Counted from the first letter of the stretch, positions 46,262 through 55,713 are shown. The stretch is DNA of 64,000 bases from Pseudobdellovibrionaceae bacterium (GCA_020635055.1 JACKAN010000001.1:124001-188000), one strand, 5' to 3'. The notes: generated from the letters alone by a model not told the origin. Numbers and translations: made by a program.

Positions 46262-47380
46262 ATGAGATATATTTTTATTTTCATATTTTTTTATAGTTTT
46301 CAAGCTTATGCCATTAATCATTTGGAGAGCTGTAAATTACTAAAACAGAACTCAAATAAATTTTATAAATGGGGTTCAAAAGAAAAGGTGACTTCGCAAG
46401 AAGTTATAGTTGCCGTAATTGATACGGGTATAGATATCCACCATGAGAGCCTTAAACAGAGTCTTTGGCAAAATCCTGGAGAAGTCGGTACAGATACAAA
46501 TGGTAGAGATAAAAGATCCAACGGCATTGATGATGATCACAATGGTTTTATTGACGATGTTAATGGATGGAATTTTGTTAATAATAATTCGCAATTGCAA
46601 GACCAAAATGGTCATGGAACACATATTGCTGGAATCATTGCTGGAAAAAATAGCTTTTGTGGAGAAGCTTTTGGGGTAGCCCCCATGGCGAAAATAATGG
46701 TCCTAAAATATTACCATCCATTACAGAATGGACAGATTACTTTGGAAAAGAGTATCGCAGCTATGAGATATGCAATGCAGATGGGTGCAAAGATCATTAA
46801 CTATTCCGGGGGAGGTATTTCTCCGGATGAAAAAGAAGAGAAGGTATTAGAACAAGCCAAAGCCAAGGGCATTTTGGTGGTAGCCGCTGCTGGAAATGAA
46901 AAATCTCTAGCAGATTCCGAACCCTATTATCCTGCTAGCTATAATTTAAACAATATATTATCTGTTGCTGCTGTAGACGAAAAATTTCAGCTTGCAGATT
47001 TTAGCAATTTTGGCCTGATCAATGTAGACATAGCCGGTCCCGGAGTAAAAATATGGTCAAGTTTGCCCGGAAACAGTTATGGTTTATTATCTGGGACTTC
47101 ACAATCAACAGCCTTTTTATCAGGTCTTTCGGCTTTAATTTTGAGTCAGAATCCTGGCATTGTGGACCCACAAGAAGTGATTCTTCGAATCTATATGAGC
47201 CGGCAAAAAGTATCCAGTTTAATTGGTAAAACAAAATTTTCTGGTGTGGCAAATGTCGGTAGAAGCTTGCAAGTGCAAGCAGAGGGGCATTCTTTGAACG
47301 GGGGCTACACTCATTCATTCGGTTTAATGAAAAATTGGTTTGTCCCTTCAGGTAAAAACTCAATCCTTTTTTTTAAATAA
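46262..47380 (+). CDS. Secreted subtilisin-family serine protease (S8)
   Basis: 372 residues, signal peptide (YIFIFIFFYSFQAYA), no obvious pro-domain. Catalytic triad: Asp in VAVIDTGIDIHH (about 54), His in QNGHGTHIAGIIAG (about 118), Ser in LLSGTSQSTAFLSG (about 279), with the oxyanion Asn region VVAAAGNEK. A Ca-binding-like loop rich in Asp/Asn (GIDDDHNGFIDDVNG) follows the catalytic Asp, as in S8 peptidases of the fervidolysin/kexin-like group. AAGGGGGG precedes the ATG. The last 21 bp overlap the convergent methyltransferase gene. Likely degrades extracellular or prey proteins. Confidence 0.93.
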   Translation: MRYIFIFIFFYSFQAYAINHLESCKLLKQNSNKFYKWGSKEKVTSQEVIVAVIDTGIDIHHESLKQSLWQNPGEVGTDTNGRDKRSNGIDDDHNGFIDDVNGWNFVNNNSQLQDQNGHGTHIAGIIAGKNSFCGEAFGVAPMAKIMVLKYYHPLQNGQITLEKSIAAMRYAMQMGAKIINYSGGGISPDEKEEKVLEQAKAKGILVVAAAGNEKSLADSEPYYPASYNLNNILSVAAVDEKFQLADFSNFGLINVDIAGPGVKIWSSLPGNSYGLLSGTSQSTAFLSGLSALILSQNPGIVDPQEVILRIYMSRQKVSSLIGKTKFSGVANVGRSLQVQAEGHSLNGGYTHSFGLMKNWFVPSGKNSILFFK

Positions 47381-48043
47381 GGCCTCTGCCAGCTCTCGTT
47401 GTCTCGACATTCCCGTTTCTTTGGGTTGTGAATGCATATTAAATAAATTGTATTTTGCCGCATCTTTGTCAAGGGGCTTTTGTGCCAGAAATTGAACGAC
47501 TTTTTTACCGTTTAATTTGTCTTCGTTATAATAAAGAATTTTTAAATCACCAAAATTTTTTATCAGTTCGTTGCTATAATAGTAAAAGTTTTTATATGCA
47601 TCTTCAGATCCAAGCGCTTCTGGCATTTCAGAGTCCATATAGCTTTTTACTAAAAGAGTACCCCCTTGTTTTAAAGCTCTAGAAATTTCAGAATAATAGC
47701 GTGTAATTGGGGGTTTAAAATCTATCATAATAATATTGTCATATTCCATTAGGCCAAGTACTAACAAATCAAGATCTGTACGTTCTACCTGAAGTTCTTG
47801 CCCCTTCTCTAGGGCCAGTTGCTTGGCATTTTCAATGGCGTTAGAAGAGATATCAATTCCTTTTACGCTATGGCCCTTAGAAGCTAAAAAAACAGCATTT
47901 TGTCCCTCTCCCATGCCTAAATCCAGAGTTTTCCCTTTTTGTAATCGGTGAACAACTTGAGTTAAAAAGGGATCTGCCTCCTTGCCTTTGGCAAAGGGCT
48001 TACTTTTATAAATCGCGTTCCAATATTCTTCTGCAATTCCCAT
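47360..48043 (-). CDS. Class I SAM-dependent methyltransferase
   Basis: 227 residues from the ATG at 48043, preceded by AGGAG; the longer frame to 48091 has a membrane-like lead not typical of the family. Motif I is LDLGMGEGQNAVFLAS, followed by the acidic loop GIDISSNAIENAK. Length and the N-terminal YWNAIYKSKPF pattern match the tellurite-resistance/thiol methyltransferase-like (UbiE-like) group of small enzymes. Substrate unknown. The C-terminal third is charged. Confidence 0.85.
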   Translation of the reverse strand: MGIAEEYWNAIYKSKPFAKGKEADPFLTQVVHRLQKGKTLDLGMGEGQNAVFLASKGHSVKGIDISSNAIENAKQLALEKGQELQVERTDLDLLVLGLMEYDNIIMIDFKPPITRYYSEISRALKQGGTLLVKSYMDSEMPEALGSEDAYKNFYYYSNELIKNFGDLKILYYNEDKLNGKKVVQFLAQKPLDKDAAKYNLFNMHSQPKETGMSRQRELAEALFKKKD

Positions 48044-48126
48044 GAAAAAGGCTCCTGTTATAAAAAACTTTACCCATATTAACACCACCACTTGCTTTTG
48101 AATAGGGCGAGAATTATGAATTTCCT

Positions 48127-48873
48127 ATGAATTTGATTTCTCTAAATGAAGCCGACTTTTTATCATTCAACTGTGTTCGTCTTGAAGATAGACGTTTTGC
48201 ACATATTAAAAATGTTCTTAAGGTAGAGAAAGGAAAGAAACTAAGGGTGGGCCTCATTGGTGGAAAAATGGGGTGGGGTCAGGTTCTTAATATAACTTCT
48301 CGACAGGTGGAATTGGAAGTGGAACTCAATGAGGTGCCACCTATGCCAGCCTCTGTTGAACTTATAATTGCTCTTCCTCGGCCAAAAAGTTTGCCACGTA
48401 TAGTTCAAAGTTTGACGACATTGGGTATAAAAAGGGTGATTTTTCTGAATACTTGGAAGGTTGAAAAATGCTATTGGAGTTCGGATTATTTAAATACAAA
48501 ATCTTTAGATCAAGCCGTTCTTTTGGGTTTGGAACAAGCCGTTGACACGGTACTACCAAAAATAGAATTTCATCGCTTGTTTAAACCCTTTATTGAGGAC
48601 CATTTGGATAACTGGTGTTCTTCAAAAGAAAGGATTCTTTGTCATTTGCCAGCGAGAAAAGCTAAGGACTCTTCGTTTTTTGTTGATCCCAAGACAAACC
48701 CAGATTCCTCTTATGCCTTAGCCATCGGTCCAGAGGGTGGTTTTATAGATTATGAAGTGCAAAAATTTTTGGATCAGGGTTTTAAACTCTATTCACTAGG
48801 ACAGAGAGTACTTAAATTGGAAACGGCCATACCGGCTTTGGTTTCCCGATTTACTCAAACTTATAGGTGCTAA
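48127..48873 (+). CDS. rsmE: 16S rRNA (uracil(1498)-N3)-methyltransferase RsmE
   Basis: 248 residues. N-terminal PUA-like part with RLEDRRFAHIKNVLKVEKG, then the SPOUT knot domain: LIIALPRPKSLPRIVQSLT, and the C-terminal SAM-binding knot IGPEGGFIDYEVQKFLDQGF followed by LGQRVLKLETAIPAL, the hallmark of RsmE. It methylates N3 of U1498 in 16S rRNA within the 30S subunit. Length is normal. It precedes glnS by 40 bp, same strand. Confidence 0.93.
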   Translation: MNLISLNEADFLSFNCVRLEDRRFAHIKNVLKVEKGKKLRVGLIGGKMGWGQVLNITSRQVELEVELNEVPPMPASVELIIALPRPKSLPRIVQSLTTLGIKRVIFLNTWKVEKCYWSSDYLNTKSLDQAVLLGLEQAVDTVLPKIEFHRLFKPFIEDHLDNWCSSKERILCHLPARKAKDSSFFVDPKTNPDSSYALAIGPEGGFIDYEVQKFLDQGFKLYSLGQRVLKLETAIPALVSRFTQTYRC

Positions 48874-48913
48874 TTCTATTGATGAAAAATCAAAATAGAG
48901 TTACATTTATGTA

Positions 48914-50584
48914 ATGTCAGAAAAAACTATAGAAGTTTCAAATTTTATTCGCAATATTATCGATTCCGATCTAAAAGTGGGAAAGAACAATGGCAAAGTG
49001 GTTACACGATTTCCGCCAGAACCCAATGGATATTTGCATATAGGTCATGCTAAGTCTATTTGCCTTAATTTTGGTATTGCTAGAGACTACAAAAGCATTT
49101 GCCATTTGCGATTTGATGATACCAACCCTTTGGCAGAAGATGTTGAGTATGTAGATTCCATTCAAAGTGATATTCAATGGTTGGGCTTTGATTGGGCAGA
49201 TAAATTGTTTTTTGCTTCGGACTACTTTGACAAGCTTTATAACTTTGCAATTCAGCTTATTAAAAGTGGTAAGGCCTATGTGGATGAATCGAGTATAGAT
49301 GAAATACGTCAACGCCGTGGAAGTTTAAGTGTACCCGGAGTGTCCAGCCCTTCAAGAGATAATTCCATTGAAAAGAACTTAGAACTTTTTGAAAAAATGC
49401 GCTCTGGTGAATTTGCCGAAGGTCATTGCGTTTTGCGTGCTAAAATCGATATGGCCTCCTCCAATATGAATTTACGAGATCCTATACTTTATCGTATTAG
49501 AAAGGTCGTTCACCATCGCACGGGAAATAAATGGCAAATATATCCTATGTATGATTACACCCATCCACTTTCTGATATGATTGAGGGCATTACACACTCC
49601 ATTTGCACTTTAGAATTTGAAGATCATCGTCCACTTTATGATTGGGTACTTGATGAGTTGAAAACGCCTTGTCACCCACAACAAATCGAGTTTGCTCGAT
49701 TAAATTTAGATTATACAGTAATGAGTAAGAGAAAGCTTTTGGAATTAGTTGAAAAAAATCTTGTCAATGGCTGGGACGATCCGCGCATGCCTACAATCAG
49801 TGGAATGCGTCGTCGTGGTTACACACCTCAAGCCATAAGAAACTTTAGCGATCGTATAGGTGTAACAAAAAAGAATTCTATTATTTCATTGAGTACTTTA
49901 GAGCATGCCGTAAGAGAAGACCTCGATGAAGTCACACCAAGAGCGATGGTTGTGATTCAGCCACTAAAAGTAGTTATTGAAAATTATCCGGTAGGTGAGG
50001 CTGAAGAGCTTCAAGGTTCTGTGCATCCTAAAAAACCAGAGCTTGGTCAACGTCAGATTCCATTTACTAGGGAAATATATATTGAACGAGATGATTTTAT
50101 GGAAAACCCACCCAAGGATTACTTTCGTTTAAGTCCAAATGGGGAAGTTCGTTTACGCTATGGCTATGTGATCCACTGTCATGAAGTTATTAAAAATAAC
50201 CATGGCGAGGTGGTAGAGTTGCGGGCGACATACGACAAGGAGACTAAAGGTGGAAAAACCCCAGAGGGCAAAAAAAAGGTGAAGGGGATTATACACTGGG
50301 TTTCAACCACAAAAAATGTTGAATGTGAAGTAAGGTTGTACGATAGACTTTTTAAAGTTCCAGACCCCTTAGCTGATAAGACCATCGATTTTACTGAGAA
50401 CATAAATGCTGATTCTTTAGTAGTTTTAAAAAAGGCATATGCTGAACCCAGCCTAAAAAATGTTAAAGCTGAAGAACGTTTTCAATTTGAAAGATTGGGA
50501 TTTTTTTGTGCAGACAAAATTGATTGTAAGGATGGCAATCTTGTTTTTAATAGAACGGTAACCTTAAGGGACACATGGAAATAA
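48914..50584 (+). CDS. glnS: Glutaminyl-tRNA synthetase
   Basis: 556 residues, full length. Class I signatures: PPEPNGYLHIGHAKSI (HIGH at about 42-45) and VMSKRKL (KMSKS-like, about 269-273). The catalytic region includes LRFDDTNPLAEDVEYVDSI and YDYTHPLSDMIEGITHSICT, which distinguishes GlnRS from GluRS (DDTNP and CTLEFEDHRP). The C-terminal anticodon-binding beta barrels carry the ENYPVGEAEELQGSVHP segment typical of GlnRS. Charges tRNA-Gln with glutamine; its presence means Gln-tRNA is made directly. Ten bases overlap the next gene. Confidence 0.97.
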   Translation: MSEKTIEVSNFIRNIIDSDLKVGKNNGKVVTRFPPEPNGYLHIGHAKSICLNFGIARDYKSICHLRFDDTNPLAEDVEYVDSIQSDIQWLGFDWADKLFFASDYFDKLYNFAIQLIKSGKAYVDESSIDEIRQRRGSLSVPGVSSPSRDNSIEKNLELFEKMRSGEFAEGHCVLRAKIDMASSNMNLRDPILYRIRKVVHHRTGNKWQIYPMYDYTHPLSDMIEGITHSICTLEFEDHRPLYDWVLDELKTPCHPQQIEFARLNLDYTVMSKRKLLELVEKNLVNGWDDPRMPTISGMRRRGYTPQAIRNFSDRIGVTKKNSIISLSTLEHAVREDLDEVTPRAMVVIQPLKVVIENYPVGEAEELQGSVHPKKPELGQRQIPFTREIYIERDDFMENPPKDYFRLSPNGEVRLRYGYVIHCHEVIKNNHGEVVELRATYDKETKGGKTPEGKKKVKGIIHWVSTTKNVECEVRLYDRLFKVPDPLADKTIDFTENINADSLVVLKKAYAEPSLKNVKAEERFQFERLGFFCADKIDCKDGNLVFNRTVTLRDTWK

Positions 50585-51003
50585 GAAGACTATTTTGGTC
50601 CTTTTTAATTTTAATTTGCATCTATATTTCGGGCAGTTTATCTTTTGCCTCTGAGAATATATTGAGTTTGAAATTAAAGTCCACACCTCCAGCTGACGAG
50701 AGCTATAGTCAAAGGTTTATTAAAAGCTACCAGCAGTGTGAGGAAGTATTTATAGCTAATAAAAAAGCTAATAAAAAATTAGTTCAAAATTATTTCAGCA
50801 CTCCGCAAAATATTGATATTATTATTAATGTAAAAAAATCGGGTGTCATAGCGAATGTAAATATCCCCTTAAACACAAATAGTGATTTTCAATATAAAAA
50901 GTGGATGGCATGTCTTACTAAAAAAACATTTCAGTTTCAATTTCCAACACTTCCTAAAAATATACGATATCATTTGGTTTTAGAGGCTAAAATCAATCAT
51001 TAG
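50575..51003 (+). CDS. Small exported protein, AgmX/TonB-C-like (tentative)
   Basis: 142 residues with a signal peptide (WSFLILICIYISGSLSFAS). The mature domain holds two Cys (QQCEEVF and MACLTKK) and the pattern VKKSGVIANVNIP ... CLTKKTFQFQFPTLPKN, which resembles the AgmX/PglI-TonB C-terminal pattern (sG-v--v-v...-C-----r--FP-P). This is only a hint. It overlaps glnS by 10 bp and overlaps the convergent asparaginase-like gene by 11 bp. Confidence 0.55.
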   Translation: MEIRRLFWSFLILICIYISGSLSFASENILSLKLKSTPPADESYSQRFIKSYQQCEEVFIANKKANKKLVQNYFSTPQNIDIIINVKKSGVIANVNIPLNTNSDFQYKKWMACLTKKTFQFQFPTLPKNIRYHLVLEAKINH

Positions 51004-51505
51004 AACTTTCAAAAGTTCGTAGTAATTTGTTTTTTTTAAAATTAGGACCATGAAACAAATGTCCATGAAAGGATAAATAATATCCAGGCGCAACTACCTG
51101 ACTAGCATAAAGAGCTTCCGTAAAATTTTGAAGCGCATCACTATCATCAAAACCTGCGGGTTTCATAGCACCAGTAAAAACAACGGGTATGGAAGGCTTT
51201 GCCAATTGATTATAGCAGTAGAGTAAAGTTTTATCTAAGGTATCGGTACCATGCAATACTACGATACCATCACATTGACCTAAGGATTCTTTAATACTTT
51301 GAAAAATAATTTCTCGATCCTCGTCGGTCATATGTAAAGAGTCTTTTGCCATCAATGTTTTTACTTTAACTTCGGTGTATGGAATTCGCAATTTCTCTAT
51401 GAGTTTTCTTTGTAGCAGACTTTCACGATTTTCCAATGATCCTTCATCTTCTGAATAAGACTTTTCTATAGTGCCGCCAGTAGTAAGTATCCAAATATTT
51501 TTCAT
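50993..51505 (-). CDS. Short asparaginase-domain protein
   Basis: 170 residues, half the length of a classical asparaginase (~330). The N-terminal catalytic lobe is complete: ILTTGGTIEKSY (first catalytic Thr), VLHGTDTLDKT (second Thr and Asp), VVFTGAMKPAGFDDSDALQN (Lys). The C-terminal lobe is missing, and the stop looks natural. Such one-domain asparaginase-like proteins exist in other bacteria and may form dimers; activity on asparagine is uncertain. Confidence 0.82.
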   Translation of the reverse strand: MKNIWILTTGGTIEKSYSEDEGSLENRESLLQRKLIEKLRIPYTEVKVKTLMAKDSLHMTDEDREIIFQSIKESLGQCDGIVVLHGTDTLDKTLLYCYNQLAKPSIPVVFTGAMKPAGFDDSDALQNFTEALYASQVVAPGYYLSFHGHLFHGPNFKKNKLLRTFESSND

Positions 51506-51706
51506 TTCCCTTGTTTATAACTCTTGCATTAAAAAGTCCATATAAGGGCTAATGTTTTATATTGAGACGTAAAAACATGTCTAGTTTCTGATACTTGTAT
51601 TTATATAGGCATATCAAGTTGGGAAAAACTGCCTCAACTAAAAATAATAGCTCTTTGGGGTGGCAGGTCATTTGCTCTGTATATTTGGTATAACAAAGGG
51701 GAGATT

Positions 51707-52015
51707 ATGAAAAGGGGACTGTTAATTTTTAGTTTTAGTTTTTTACTTGTTAGCGTTTCTGCCAGTACTGTAAGTGCTAAAAACCTACCACAAAAATTAC
51801 CAGTAAAAAGAGGCCCCGCATCTTTTACACAAGGGTTCAAAATTCTTAGTAAAAAATGCCAATTTCACGCAGAACCCAAAAGAACTAGTAAAGAGGTTTT
51901 TCAAGTAGAAGCGGGTAGAAAAATATGGTTTACAGCTGTTGATTCTCAATGGTTGATTGCAAAAACAAAAAATGAAGCACTTAAGGTTTATCTACCTTCT
52001 TCATGTGTAAATTAA
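51707..52015 (+). CDS. Small exported SH3-like protein
   Basis: 102 residues; AAGGGGAG directly upstream supports the ATG. Signal peptide LLIFSFSFLLVSVSASTVSA. The mature ~75 residues read FKILSKKCQFHAEPKRTSK, then EVEAGRKIWFTAVDSQWLIA-type sequence (VEAGRKIWFTAVDSQWL), the rhythm of a bacterial SH3 (SH3b) domain. Two Cys may form a disulfide. Function unknown, possibly cell-wall binding. Confidence 0.6.
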   Translation: MKRGLLIFSFSFLLVSVSASTVSAKNLPQKLPVKRGPASFTQGFKILSKKCQFHAEPKRTSKEVFQVEAGRKIWFTAVDSQWLIAKTKNEALKVYLPSSCVN

Positions 52016-52077
52016 TAGAATTAGGATGACCCAGCGCGAATAGACAGGAGCTTAGGATAGTTAAATATTAACCCTCA

Positions 52078-53346
52078 ATGTCGATAAAAGCAAAAAAACC
52101 CAGAGGCTTAACGGCTAAAATACTAATGGCAATGGCCTTAGGCTTATCTGTGGGAGTTGTTTTTAATCAATTAAATACTTTGAGCTGGGTTCAAGATTAT
52201 ATTCTGAATGGGCTTCTCTATGTGGGTGGTCAGATTTTTATTTCCAGTTTAAAACTTATGGTTGTACCCTTAGTTTTTGTTTCTTTAGTTTGCGGTACGG
52301 CTTCTTTAGATGACATTTCAAAACTGGGTCGCGTGGGGGGTAAAACCTTAGCTATTTATTTGGCGACGACAGCCATTGCTATAAGTTTAGCTCTTATTGT
52401 TGCCGCTATAATTCAACCTGGATCTGGATTTAATTTAACTGCAGAGGCTACTTTTCAAGCTAAAGAGGCTCCGCCATTGGTGGAAACCTTCCTTGATATT
52501 TTTCCATCTAACCCATTTCAAGCTCTGGCCGAAGCTAAGATGTTACAAATTATAGTCTTTGCTGGTTTTTTTGGTATAGCTCTCGCGTTTAGTGGTGCTC
52601 ATGGAAAACGTGTTCTTAATATTTTTAATGATCTCAATGAAGTCATCATGAAAATGGTTATGTTAATTATGCATATTGCTCCCTATGGTGTTTTTTGTTT
52701 AATAGCCAAAGTCTTTGCCGAACAGGGGATATTAGCAATTTTACCTTTGGGTAAATACTTTTTTGTTGTCTTGTTGGTTCTCGTAGTTCATGTGGTTTTA
52801 ACCTATGGTGGTTTAATTAAATATATGGCCCGTTTAAGTCCTATGGAATTTCTTAGAAACTTTAAAGATGTTCCTATATTTGCTTTTAGCACTGCAAGCA
52901 GTGGAGCCACACTTCCAGTAACTTTGGAAGCCGTAGAGCACAAATTAGGGGTAGATAATAGCATAGCCTCCTTTACGATCCCCCTAGGTGCAACCATCAA
53001 TATGGATGGAACGGCAATTATGCAAGGAGTGGCAACCCTGTTTATTGCTCAAGCCTATGGTCAAGATTTAAGTTTAATGAGTATGTTGACGGTAGTAGTT
53101 ACAGCCACTCTTGCTTCAGTAGGAACAGCAGCTGTTCCAGGGGTGGGTTTAATAACTTTAGCAATGGTATTGCGCCAGGTAAATTTACCCGTAGAAGGCA
53201 TTGGATTGATCATTGGTGTTGATCGCTTGTTAGATATGGCAAGAACAGCGGTGAACGTTACTGGAGATGCGGCAGTAACTCTATATGTTGCTAAATCTGA
53301 AGGTTATTTCAATCAAAAAATCTTTGATGGCGACCAATCTACATAA
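52078..53346 (+). CDS. Dicarboxylate/amino acid:cation symporter (DAACS family)
   Basis: 422 residues with the fold of GltPh-type transporters: multiple membrane helices, the first re-entrant loop STASSGATLPVTLE, the substrate/sodium-site motif TINMDGTAIMQ, and the second re-entrant hairpin SVGTAAVPGVGLITL, followed by DRLLDMARTAVNVTGDA. It imports glutamate, aspartate or C4-dicarboxylates with Na+ or H+ at the inner membrane. Full length, single gene, followed by a hairpin terminator. Confidence 0.96.
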   Translation: MSIKAKKPRGLTAKILMAMALGLSVGVVFNQLNTLSWVQDYILNGLLYVGGQIFISSLKLMVVPLVFVSLVCGTASLDDISKLGRVGGKTLAIYLATTAIAISLALIVAAIIQPGSGFNLTAEATFQAKEAPPLVETFLDIFPSNPFQALAEAKMLQIIVFAGFFGIALAFSGAHGKRVLNIFNDLNEVIMKMVMLIMHIAPYGVFCLIAKVFAEQGILAILPLGKYFFVVLLVLVVHVVLTYGGLIKYMARLSPMEFLRNFKDVPIFAFSTASSGATLPVTLEAVEHKLGVDNSIASFTIPLGATINMDGTAIMQGVATLFIAQAYGQDLSLMSMLTVVVTATLASVGTAAVPGVGLITLAMVLRQVNLPVEGIGLIIGVDRLLDMARTAVNVTGDAAVTLYVAKSEGYFNQKIFDGDQST

Positions 53347-53367
53347 AAAAGAGGCCGGCGCCCTTTT
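53347..53367 (+). terminator. Rho-independent terminator after the symporter gene
   Basis: AAAAG-GGC pairs with GCC-CTTTT around a CGGC loop, with one bulged A; it begins directly after the stop codon and ends in TTTT. Confidence 0.55.
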
Positions 53368-53532
53368 AGGTGGGATAGAGATGGGAAGAATAGATAGGAT
53401 AAAGATAGGATACTGTGAACTTTGATCAGCGCCGGGCTAACCCCCCCTGCAAGTTCCCCCCTCGTACAAGATAAATATCTCATTTTTATTGACCTAAGGC
53501 GAGCAAAGTCGTAGACAGCTGCGGCGTTAAGT

Positions 53533-53558
53533 TGTCAAAAAGATTGGGTTTTTTGACA
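53533..53558. repeat. Perfect inverted repeat in the intergenic region
   Basis: TGTCAAAAA (53533-53541) and TTTTTGACA (53550-53558) form a 9-bp perfect stem with an 8-base loop, about 90 bp before the next start codon. It could be a terminator-like hairpin or an operator. Confidence 0.6.
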
Positions 53559-53647
53559 GTTCCCATTCTCTTTTGTCAAGAACTCTGAAATACTTATTAA
53601 ATTTGAAAGCAGCTTTTTTTATCGATATGTATAAGGTAAAAATAAAT

Positions 53648-54409
53648 ATGAGAATTCATTTTCTAAATATTCTTAATAGCACATTAATCATTTTAGTTTT
53701 TATTTTGTACTCCTTAACTTCTTATTCAGCAGAAATTTCGGTCGTAAAAGGAAAAAAAGCAATGATTGTAAAAGCTCAAGGCGTAGAGCAAGGACTCACT
53801 TACAATGTGTTGGATAAAAATGATCGAATTAAGGGGCTTGTAAAAATATTGAAAATTAAAAAAGATAAAGCCCTGGGTCAAATTGTAAAAGGAAGTATAA
53901 AGAAGGGATTTCGTTTAGAATTGGATAATTCTTTTTCTGATTTCAAAGACGATTTTAAAGAAGATAACCGAAATTCTTTTTTTATTGGTAAAACCATTCG
54001 TAGTTATTTGGGTTTAGCAATGAGTTCGGATTTGCCAACTTCACCAATGCTTTATGGTGCGGATTATCTTTATCCCTTTGAAAAAGTCATTACATTAAGA
54101 GCCGGAGCCATGTATTGGGCATTGAGTAATAATAATATAAGTTACAGCTTAATAGAAATTAGCGGAGGACCATTTTATAGCCACAATTTAACTCCAAAGT
54201 GGGAGCTCGAAGTGGGAGTTAGAATAGGCTTTAGTAAGTATTCTTTTTCCAGTTCAGGAACTTCCATTACTATTATAAGCAGTGGTGCAGGGATGTATAA
54301 TATCAATAAAAAAATGCAAGTTGGCGGTGAGTTTCGGTATCCTTATTTTTTATCCGATGTCGATTTTAAAGGATTTTATTTAATGGGAGTGTTTTCCTAC
54401 AAACTGTGA
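53648..54409 (+). CDS. Outer-membrane-barrel-like exported protein
   Basis: 253 residues from the ATG at 53648 (the TTG at 53573 would bury the signal peptide). Signal peptide LNSTLIILVFILYSLTSYSA. The first ~85 mature residues are a basic small domain with VKGKKAMIVKAQGVEQGLTY; the rest alternates aromatic and polar residues in strands (LIEISGGPFYSHNL, WELEVGVRIGFSKYSF, VGGEFRYPYFLSDVDF) and ends in an aromatic beta-strand, the pattern of an eight-strand outer-membrane barrel. No named family. Overlaps the convergent FGE-like gene by 13 bp. Confidence 0.65.
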   Translation: MRIHFLNILNSTLIILVFILYSLTSYSAEISVVKGKKAMIVKAQGVEQGLTYNVLDKNDRIKGLVKILKIKKDKALGQIVKGSIKKGFRLELDNSFSDFKDDFKEDNRNSFFIGKTIRSYLGLAMSSDLPTSPMLYGADYLYPFEKVITLRAGAMYWALSNNNISYSLIEISGGPFYSHNLTPKWELEVGVRIGFSKYSFSSSGTSITIISSGAGMYNINKKMQVGGEFRYPYFLSDVDFKGFYLMGVFSYKL

Positions 54410-55713
54410 TTTTTAACAAGGCGTAAACCCACAACATTGGATCGACTTTCTGGGCACGCATTAATATGATTTGTGCTACGAAAACTTTCTAAGTTACAGT
54501 TAAACCCACCCCCACGGATTGCTCGATGTTGTCCATTAATTGTGCCAATGGGATTTTCTTTGTCATGATTTTTACTGGAATTCCAATTCCAATGCCATTG
54601 CCAATCTGAACCCCACTCCCAAACATTTCCATACAGTTCAAAAAAGGCATTTTTGTCAATATATAATGGGTTCAATTGGGCTACGGGATGAGTCTTGTTT
54701 TCAGCATTGTCTGAATACCAAGCATACTGCCTAAAATTCATTTCAGAGTCATTTTGTTTGTTCTTTTGTTTAGTAGGACTAGCTAGACTTAGCATGTACT
54801 CCTGTTCTGCATCTGTAGGAAGCCTATAGCCTTCAGTAAGGTAAATATCTTCATTCACAGCATTTATTTTTATTTCACCACTCTCTATATCCAAAGTCCC
54901 ATCTTCAGCACGGGTACCTTCCCTCCATTTAATTTCACTGACATCATAAACGGGTTTAAGACCAAGTTCTTCGGATAATTTGTTGGCAAAAATAATTGCC
55001 GACCACCAAGTTATATTTTCAATTGGGTTATCCGGCTGTAATCGGATCTGTTTTCCATTATGAATGATTACAATCGAATATTCACCATTCTTGTAAGCAG
55101 CTGGATTTTCTCCCATAATATCCACCCAATGTTTTTGCGTTACAACTGTCGACATGGCATCAAATGATTGTTTAAACCTAACAATCATTTGATGTTCACC
55201 ACGACCCATTAGAAACTGACCTTTAGGTATAGGGTAGAATTCTATTTTTTGATAAATGGATTGGGTTTCTATCCGGATTTCTTCACGTTGAATTTGAGTT
55301 TGTTTCATTTCTTTAACTTTACTTCGGGCATAGTTAAACAGTGTATCTATATTAAGGTCATTGTATTGTAAATGCTCTTGGATCCCCTCCCAATGTATTA
55401 AAGCATCTATGTCTATCCAAGTCCTTTCTTTGTTAATGGGATTTGTAACCTTGCCTTCGCTTAAACCATGGATAAAATTGTTTAGCTCAGATTCACCAAT
55501 GATTTGTTTTTCTAATAGTGCTCCAAGATAGGCTATCAATTTTGACGTTCTATTTTTTTTTGTTTCTTTTATTGGTGTCGAGTAGTCTCTTGAAAAAGTC
55601 GAAAGTGCATTGGTGCAATTGCGATCCGCAAAAGAATGGCTCATGGATATGTTAATAATTAAGAAAACAAATGTTTTTATAAAAAAATTTAAATTGTTCA
55701 ATCCACCCACCAC
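54397..55713 (-). CDS. Exported FGE-fold (SUMF1-like) protein A
   Basis: 438 residues. A signal peptide (FFIKTFVFLIINISMSHSFA), a helical N-terminal domain of about 150 residues, and a formylglycine-generating-enzyme fold from about 170: FYPIPKGQFLMG, NPIENITWWSAIIFANKLS, EGYRLPTDAEQEYML, LYGNVWEWGSDWQW, RAIRGGGFNC and the end GLRLVK. True FGEs need two Cys at the end of the RGG segment; only one (GFNC) is present and the second is Phe, so oxidase activity is unlikely. It is paralogous to the next gene. The domain may bind proteins or sugars. It follows the paralogue by 190 bp in the same direction. Confidence 0.85.
   Translation of the reverse strand: MVGGLNNLNFFIKTFVFLIINISMSHSFADRNCTNALSTFSRDYSTPIKETKKNRTSKLIAYLGALLEKQIIGESELNNFIHGLSEGKVTNPINKERTWIDIDALIHWEGIQEHLQYNDLNIDTLFNYARSKVKEMKQTQIQREEIRIETQSIYQKIEFYPIPKGQFLMGRGEHQMIVRFKQSFDAMSTVVTQKHWVDIMGENPAAYKNGEYSIVIIHNGKQIRLQPDNPIENITWWSAIIFANKLSEELGLKPVYDVSEIKWREGTRAEDGTLDIESGEIKINAVNEDIYLTEGYRLPTDAEQEYMLSLASPTKQKNKQNDSEMNFRQYAWYSDNAENKTHPVAQLNPLYIDKNAFFELYGNVWEWGSDWQWHWNWNSSKNHDKENPIGTINGQHRAIRGGGFNCNLESFRSTNHINACPESRSNVVGLRLVKNHSL

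Noticed and set aside
53400..53530. Cyclic di-GMP (GEMM) riboswitch before the outer-membrane-like gene
   Set aside because: A GCAAAGTCG stretch recalls part of the motif, but the paired elements and tetraloop receptor do not fit.
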